Shown here in pieces: positions 59,848 to 64,000 of a stretch of 64,000 nt of DNA. The stretch is from Kosakonia sacchari SP1 (GTDB lineage: Bacteria > Pseudomonadota > Gammaproteobacteria > Enterobacterales > Enterobacteriaceae): NCBI RefSeq assembly GCF_000300455.3, contig NZ_CP007215.2:124001-188000 (forward strand), in the 5' to 3' direction. The number at the start of each line of letters is the position of its first letter. Position 1 is the stretch's first letter. The notes beneath the pieces were generated by a model. That model ran no database searches, had not been told where the DNA came from, and saw nothing but the letters and a program-made list of their open reading frames with translations. Made by a program: the position numbers and the translations under genes.

Positions 59848-59856
59848 GCAGAATCA

Positions 59857-61464
59857 ATGAGTATTTCCTTGAAGAAGTCAGGGATGCTGAAGCTCGGTCT
59901 TAGCCTGGTGGCCATGACCGTCGCGGCAAGCGTGCAGGCTAAAACCCTGGTTTATTGTTCTGAAGGCTCGCCTGAAGGCTTTAACCCACAGCTTTTCACC
60001 TCTGGTACCACTTACGATGCCAGCTCCGTGCCAATCTATAACCGCCTGGTAGAATTCAAAACCGGCACCACGGAAGTGATTCCGGGTCTGGCTGAGAAGT
60101 GGGATATCAGCGCCGATGGCAAAACCTACACTTTCCACCTGCGTAAAGGCGTGAAGTGGCAGGACAACAAAGATTTCAAACCGTCGCGTGAATTCAACGC
60201 TGATGACGTTGTGTTCTCCTTCGATCGTCAGAAAAACGACCAGAACCCGTACCATAAAGTTTCTGGCGGCAGCTACGAATACTTCGAAGGCATGGGTCTG
60301 CCGGACCTGATTAGCGAAGTGAAGAAAGTCGACGACTACACCGTTCAGTTCGTGCTGACGCGTCCGGAATCACCGTTCCTGGCTGACCTGGCGATGGACT
60401 TCGCGTCCATTTTGTCCAAAGAGTACGCCGATAACATGCTGAAAGCGGGCACGCCGGAGAAAGTTGACCTGGATCCGATTGGTACTGGTCCGTTCCAGCT
60501 GCTGCAATACCAAAAAGACTCCCGCATTCTGTACAAAGCGTTTGAAGGTTTCTGGGGCACCAAGCCGAAAATCGATCGTCTGGTCTTCTCCATTACGCCT
60601 GACGCGTCCGTACGTTATGCCAAACTGCAGAAAAACGAGTGCCAGGTTATGCCGTACCCGAACCCGGCTGACATCGCGCGTATGAAGCAGGATAAAAACA
60701 TTAACCTGATGGAACAGGCAGGCCTGAACGTCGGTTACATGTCTTTCAACACCGAGAAGAAACCGTTTGATGACGTGAAAGTGCGTCAAGCGCTGACTTA
60801 CGCGGTAAACAAAGAAGCGATCATCAAAGCGGTTTACCAGGGCGCTGGCGTTGCGGCGAAAAACCTGATCCCGCCGACCATGTGGGGCTATAACGACGAC
60901 GTTAAAGACTACACCTACGATCCTGAGAAGGCGAAACAGCTGCTGAAAGAAGCCGGCCAGGATAAAGGTTTTACCGTTGAGCTGTGGGCAATGCCGGTAC
61001 AGCGTCCGTACAACCCGAACGCTCGCCGTATGGCCGAGATGATTCAGGCTGACTGGGCGAAAGTGGGCGTACAAGCCAAAATCGTTACCTATGAGTGGGG
61101 TGAATACCTGAAGCGCGCGAAAGCGGGCGAACACCAGGCGGTAATGATGGGCTGGACCGGCGACAACGGGGATCCGGATAACTTCTTCGCCACCCTGTTC
61201 AGCTGCGCAGCGGCTAAAGACGGCTCCAACTACTCTCGCTGGTGCTACAAGCCGTTTGAAGATCTGATTCAACCGGCGCGCGCTACCGACGACCACAACA
61301 AGCGTGTTGAACTCTACAAACAGGCTCAAGTTGTGATGCATGACCAGGCTCCGGCGCTGATCGTCGCTCACTCCACCGTTTACGAGCCAGTGCGTAAAGA
61401 AGTCAAAGGCTATGTGGTCGATCCATTAGGCAAACACCACTTCGAAAACGTGTCTGTTGAATAA
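59857..61464 (+). CDS. dppA: Dipeptide-binding periplasmic protein DppA
   Basis: 535 aa, the E. coli length. Signal peptide (about 1-28, ending Val-Gln-Ala) and a solute-binding family 5 fold: YCSEGSPEGFNPQLFTSGTTYDASS, LRKGVKWQDN, FNADDVVFSFDRQ and DNGDPDNFFATLFSC. It binds dipeptides, supports chemotaxis towards peptides through Tap, and also binds heme in E. coli. ATG at 59857 with GGAG upstream is chosen; the frame is open 12 codons further. Confidence 0.98.
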   Translation: MSISLKKSGMLKLGLSLVAMTVAASVQAKTLVYCSEGSPEGFNPQLFTSGTTYDASSVPIYNRLVEFKTGTTEVIPGLAEKWDISADGKTYTFHLRKGVKWQDNKDFKPSREFNADDVVFSFDRQKNDQNPYHKVSGGSYEYFEGMGLPDLISEVKKVDDYTVQFVLTRPESPFLADLAMDFASILSKEYADNMLKAGTPEKVDLDPIGTGPFQLLQYQKDSRILYKAFEGFWGTKPKIDRLVFSITPDASVRYAKLQKNECQVMPYPNPADIARMKQDKNINLMEQAGLNVGYMSFNTEKKPFDDVKVRQALTYAVNKEAIIKAVYQGAGVAAKNLIPPTMWGYNDDVKDYTYDPEKAKQLLKEAGQDKGFTVELWAMPVQRPYNPNARRMAEMIQADWAKVGVQAKIVTYEWGEYLKRAKAGEHQAVMMGWTGDNGDPDNFFATLFSCAAAKDGSNYSRWCYKPFEDLIQPARATDDHNKRVELYKQAQVVMHDQAPALIVAHSTVYEPVRKEVKGYVVDPLGKHHFENVSVE

Positions 61465-61480
61465 TAAGCACGGTGCCTTT

Positions 61481-61505
61481 TCCCTCTCCCCTTTGGGGAG
61501 GGGGA
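61481..61505 (+). repeat. Repeat hairpin between dppA and dppB
   Basis: TCCCTCTCCCC pairs with GGGGAGGGGGA across a TTT loop. Same sequence type as the hairpin between mtlA and mtlD. It probably stabilises dppA mRNA or partly stops transcription, giving more DppA than permease. Confidence 0.7.
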
Positions 61506-61572
61506 ATTTACATTTGTGAGCAATACAGACGCGCCGTCGCCAGGCGTAGCGTCACTACTGAGAATCCGGGTT

Positions 61573-62592
61573 ATGTTGCAGTTCATTCTCCGACGTTTGG
61601 GGCTGGTTATCCCAACGTTTATCGGTATCACCCTTCTCACCTTTGCCTTTGTCCATATGATCCCCGGCGACCCGGTAATGATCATGGCGGGTGAGCGTGG
61701 TATCTCTCCTGAGCGTCACGCCCAGTTGCTGGCCGAGCTTGGTCTCGACAAGCCGCTATGGGAGCAATACGTCAACTATGTGTGGGGCGTGCTACATGGT
61801 GACTTAGGTATGTCGCTGAAAAGCCGTCTTCCGGTGTGGGACGAGTTCGTACCGCGTTTTAAAGCGACGCTGGAACTCGGCATCTGCGCCATGATTTTTG
61901 CGGTGGCCGTAGGCATTCCGGTGGGCGTAATGGCCGCTGTGAAGCGCGGTTCCATCTTCGATCACACCGCCGTGAGCCTCGCGCTGACCGGTTATTCCAT
62001 GCCTATCTTCTGGTGGGGCATGATGCTGATTATGCTGGTCTCGGTACAACTGAACCTGACCCCGGTTTCCGGGCGCGTCAGTGATATGGTGTTCCTCGAC
62101 GACAGCAACCCATTGACCGGCTTTATGCTGATTGATACCGCCATCTGGGGCGAGGACGGAAACTTCATCGATGCCGTTGCGCACATGATCCTGCCCGCCA
62201 TCGTGCTCGGTACGATTCCGCTGGCGGTGATTGTGCGTATGACGCGCTCGTCAATGCTGGAAGTGTTGGGCGAAGACTATATCCGCACTGCGCGCGCGAA
62301 GGGGCTGACCCGTATGCGCGTGATCATCGTTCATGCGCTGCGCAACGCGATGCTGCCGGTGGTGACGGTGATCGGCTTACAGGTCGGCACGCTGCTGGCG
62401 GGCGCGATCCTGACGGAAACCATCTTCTCCTGGCCTGGTCTGGGACGCTGGTTGATTGATGCACTGCAACGCCGTGACTATCCGGTGGTGCAGGGCGGGG
62501 TACTGCTGGTCGCGACGATGATTATCCTCGTCAACCTGCTGGTCGACCTGCTTTACGGCGTGGTGAACCCGCGTATTCGGCATAAGAAGTAA
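61573..62592 (+). CDS. dppB: Dipeptide ABC transporter permease DppB
   Basis: 339 aa, six membrane segments, of the peptide/nickel permease family. Conserved IPGDPVMIMAGERGISPE near the start and the EAA loop EDYIRTARAKGLTRMRVI are present. Start at 61573 by homology; the frame is open 19 codons more upstream. It follows dppA by 108 bp containing the hairpin. Confidence 0.98.
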   Translation: MLQFILRRLGLVIPTFIGITLLTFAFVHMIPGDPVMIMAGERGISPERHAQLLAELGLDKPLWEQYVNYVWGVLHGDLGMSLKSRLPVWDEFVPRFKATLELGICAMIFAVAVGIPVGVMAAVKRGSIFDHTAVSLALTGYSMPIFWWGMMLIMLVSVQLNLTPVSGRVSDMVFLDDSNPLTGFMLIDTAIWGEDGNFIDAVAHMILPAIVLGTIPLAVIVRMTRSSMLEVLGEDYIRTARAKGLTRMRVIIVHALRNAMLPVVTVIGLQVGTLLAGAILTETIFSWPGLGRWLIDALQRRDYPVVQGGVLLVATMIILVNLLVDLLYGVVNPRIRHKK

Positions 62593-62601
62593 GGGGCCAT
62601 C

Positions 62602-63504
62602 ATGTCACAAGTCACTGAAAATAAAGTTGTCTCCGCACCGGTGCCGATGACCCCGCTGCAGGAGTTCTGGCACTATTTCAAACGTAACAAAGGCGCGGTT
62701 GTCGGGCTGGTTTATGTGGTGATCATGTTGATCATCGCCGTGTTCGCCAACTTCCTCGCCCCGCACAACCCGGCGGATCAGTTCCGCGATGCGCTGCTTG
62801 CACCGCCGGTCTGGCAGGATGGCGGCACCTGGTCGCACATTCTCGGTACTGATGACGTTGGCCGCGATACGCTGTCGCGCCTGATGTTCGGCGCGCGTTT
62901 GTCGCTGCTGGTCGGCTGTTTAGTGGTTGTGTTGTCGCTGATCGCCGGGATTATCCTCGGTCTGGTCGCCGGTTACTTCGGCGGTATTATCGACAACATC
63001 ATCATGCGTATCGTCGATATCATGCTGGCGCTGCCAAGCCTGTTGCTGGCGCTGGTGCTGGTGGCTATTTTTGGCCCGTCGATTGTTAATGCCTCGCTGG
63101 CGCTAACCTTCGTTGCCTTGCCGCACTATGTGCGTTTGACGCGCGCGGCGGTGCTGGTGGAAGTGAACCGCGATTACGTCACCGCGTCCCGCGTGGCGGG
63201 TGCCGGCGCGATGCGCCAGATGTTTGTCAATATTTTCCCTAACTGCCTTGCGCCGCTGATTGTTCAGGCGTCGCTTGGTTTTTCCAACGCCATTCTCGAT
63301 ATGGCCGCCCTTGGCTTCCTTGGCATGGGTGCGCAGCCGCCAACACCGGAGTGGGGCACCATGCTCTCCGACGTGTTGCAGTTCGCACAAAGTGCCTGGT
63401 GGGTCGTGACCTTCCCGGGTCTTGCGATCCTGCTGACGGTGCTGGCATTTAACCTGATGGGTGACGGCCTGCGTGATGCGCTCGACCCCAAACTGAAGCA
63501 GTAA
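62602..63504 (+). CDS. dppC: Dipeptide ABC transporter permease DppC
   Basis: 300 aa, six membrane segments. N-terminal oligopeptide-permease domain and the EAA loop [19 protein letters not shown]. Forms the channel with DppB. Starts 9 bp after dppB. Confidence 0.98.
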   Translation: MSQVTENKVVSAPVPMTPLQEFWHYFKRNKGAVVGLVYVVIMLIIAVFANFLAPHNPADQFRDALLAPPVWQDGGTWSHILGTDDVGRDTLSRLMFGARLSLLVGCLVVVLSLIAGIILGLVAGYFGGIIDNIIMRIVDIMLALPSLLLALVLVAIFGPSIVNASLALTFVALPHYVRLTRAAVLVEVNRDYVTASRVAGAGAMRQMFVNIFPNCLAPLIVQASLGFSNAILDMAALGFLGMGAQPPTPEWGTMLSDVLQFAQSAWWVVTFPGLAILLTVLAFNLMGDGLRDALDPKLKQ

Positions 63505-63514
63505 GAGGCTCGAG

Positions 63515-64000
63515 ATGGCGTTATTAAATGTAGATAAGTTATCGGTGCATTTCGGCGACGTTGGCTCCGAATTCCGCGCCGTAGACCGCGTAAGCTATAG
63601 CGTAAGCCAGGGCGAGGTGGTCGGCATCGTCGGCGAGTCCGGCTCCGGTAAATCGGTCAGTTCACTGGCGATTATGGGGCTGATTGATTTCCCGGGCCGC
63701 GTGATGGCGGAAAAACTGGAGTTTAACGGCCAGGATCTGAAACGCATTTCGGAAAAAGAGCGCCGCAGCCTGGTGGGTTCAGAAGTGGCGATGATTTTCC
63801 AGGATCCGATGACCAGCCTGAACCCGTGTTACACGGTCGGTTTCCAGATTATGGAAGCTATTAAGGTGCATCAGGGCGGGAATAAGAAAACCCGCCGTCA
63901 GCGGGCGATTGACCTGCTGAACCAGGTGGGTATCCCCGATCCGGCTTCGCGTCTGGATGTCTATCCGCACCAGCTTTCCGGCGGTATGAGCCAGCGCGTG
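63515..64000 (+). CDS. dppD: Dipeptide ABC transporter ATP-binding protein DppD (partial, N-terminus)
   Basis: The first 162 codons, cut by the window end. Walker [12 protein letters not shown] (about 39-49), Q-loop [10 protein letters not shown] and the signature LSGGMSQR are seen; the Walker B lies beyond the window. Starts 10 bp after dppC. Confidence 0.97.
   Translation, partial: MALLNVDKLSVHFGDVGSEFRAVDRVSYSVSQGEVVGIVGESGSGKSVSSLAIMGLIDFPGRVMAEKLEFNGQDLKRISEKERRSLVGSEVAMIFQDPMTSLNPCYTVGFQIMEAIKVHQGGNKKTRRQRAIDLLNQVGIPDPASRLDVYPHQLSGGMSQRV

Larger units (their letters stand above)
59161..59856. other. Long leader and control region upstream of dppA
   Basis: About 700 bases without a convincing gene, AT-rich between 59330 and 59620. 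It contains tandem TTGACA hexamers (59653-59658 and 59664-59669) as candidate -35 elements with poor -10 matches downstream. E. coli dppA has a 5' leader of about 165 nt, which would place the start of transcription near 59690. I see no other operator with confidence. Confidence 0.5.

Noticed and set aside
60370-61371. A 333-codon minus-strand open frame inside dppA
   Set aside because: Antisense shadow of dppA with no family resemblance or ribosome site.

Overview
The window is a contiguous piece of an enterobacterial chromosome. Gene order closely follows the Escherichia coli K-12 segment from yibQ-envC-gpmI to eptB-proK-dpp, and protein sequences are mostly near-identical to E. coli families as I remember them. 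Base composition, the tRNA and operon layout, and the extra 2-ketogluconate and CheC/GGDEF genes suggest a relative of Kosakonia or Enterobacter. That genus assignment is inference from memory; no search was possible. I see no prophage, insertion sequence, CRISPR array or integrase.

Layout: (1) 1-11.1 kb: cell division and glycolysis genes (yibQ-envC-gpmI), then yibN-grxC-secB-gpsA-cysE, trmL and the L-lactate operon lldPRD with two visible LldR operators. (2) 11.1-20.5 kb: yibL, the mannitol operon mtlADR with four strong CRP sites, yibF, the selenocysteine genes selAB and the ferredoxin-like ysaA. (3) 20.7-33.5 kb: avtA, malS, bax and the complete xylose regulon, with xylFGH-xylR diverging from xylAB. 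(4) 33.6-45.3 kb: a cysteine-hydrolase/GlxA-type regulator pair, wecH, ysaB, glyQS, a three-gene CheY-CheC-diguanylate cyclase operon, an ABC-F ATPase, yiaG and yiaF. (5) 45.3-50.5 kb: a 2-ketogluconate operon kguE-kguK-kguT-kguD (the last is ghrB) under a PtxS-like LacI repressor with a visible operator. (6) 50.6-58.7 kb: bisC, yiaC, tag, yhjY, yhjX (pyruvate-responsive, with an array of YpdB-type boxes), ohr and eptB. (7) 58.7-64 kb: tRNA-Pro(CGG) followed by a 169-bp tandem repeat carrying the tRNA 3' end, then the dipeptide transporter dppABCD (dppD is cut by the window end).

Most of the window is ordinary core genome. The items most worth a second look are the orphan CheY-CheC-GGDEF operon, the tRNA-terminal tandem repeat, the three-plus-one YpdB box array before yhjX, the kgu operon that gives ghrB a pathway context, and two hairpins that overlap Shine-Dalgarno sequences (trmL and the hydrolase-GlxA pair). 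All gene names come from recognising protein sequences by memory; none was checked against a database.
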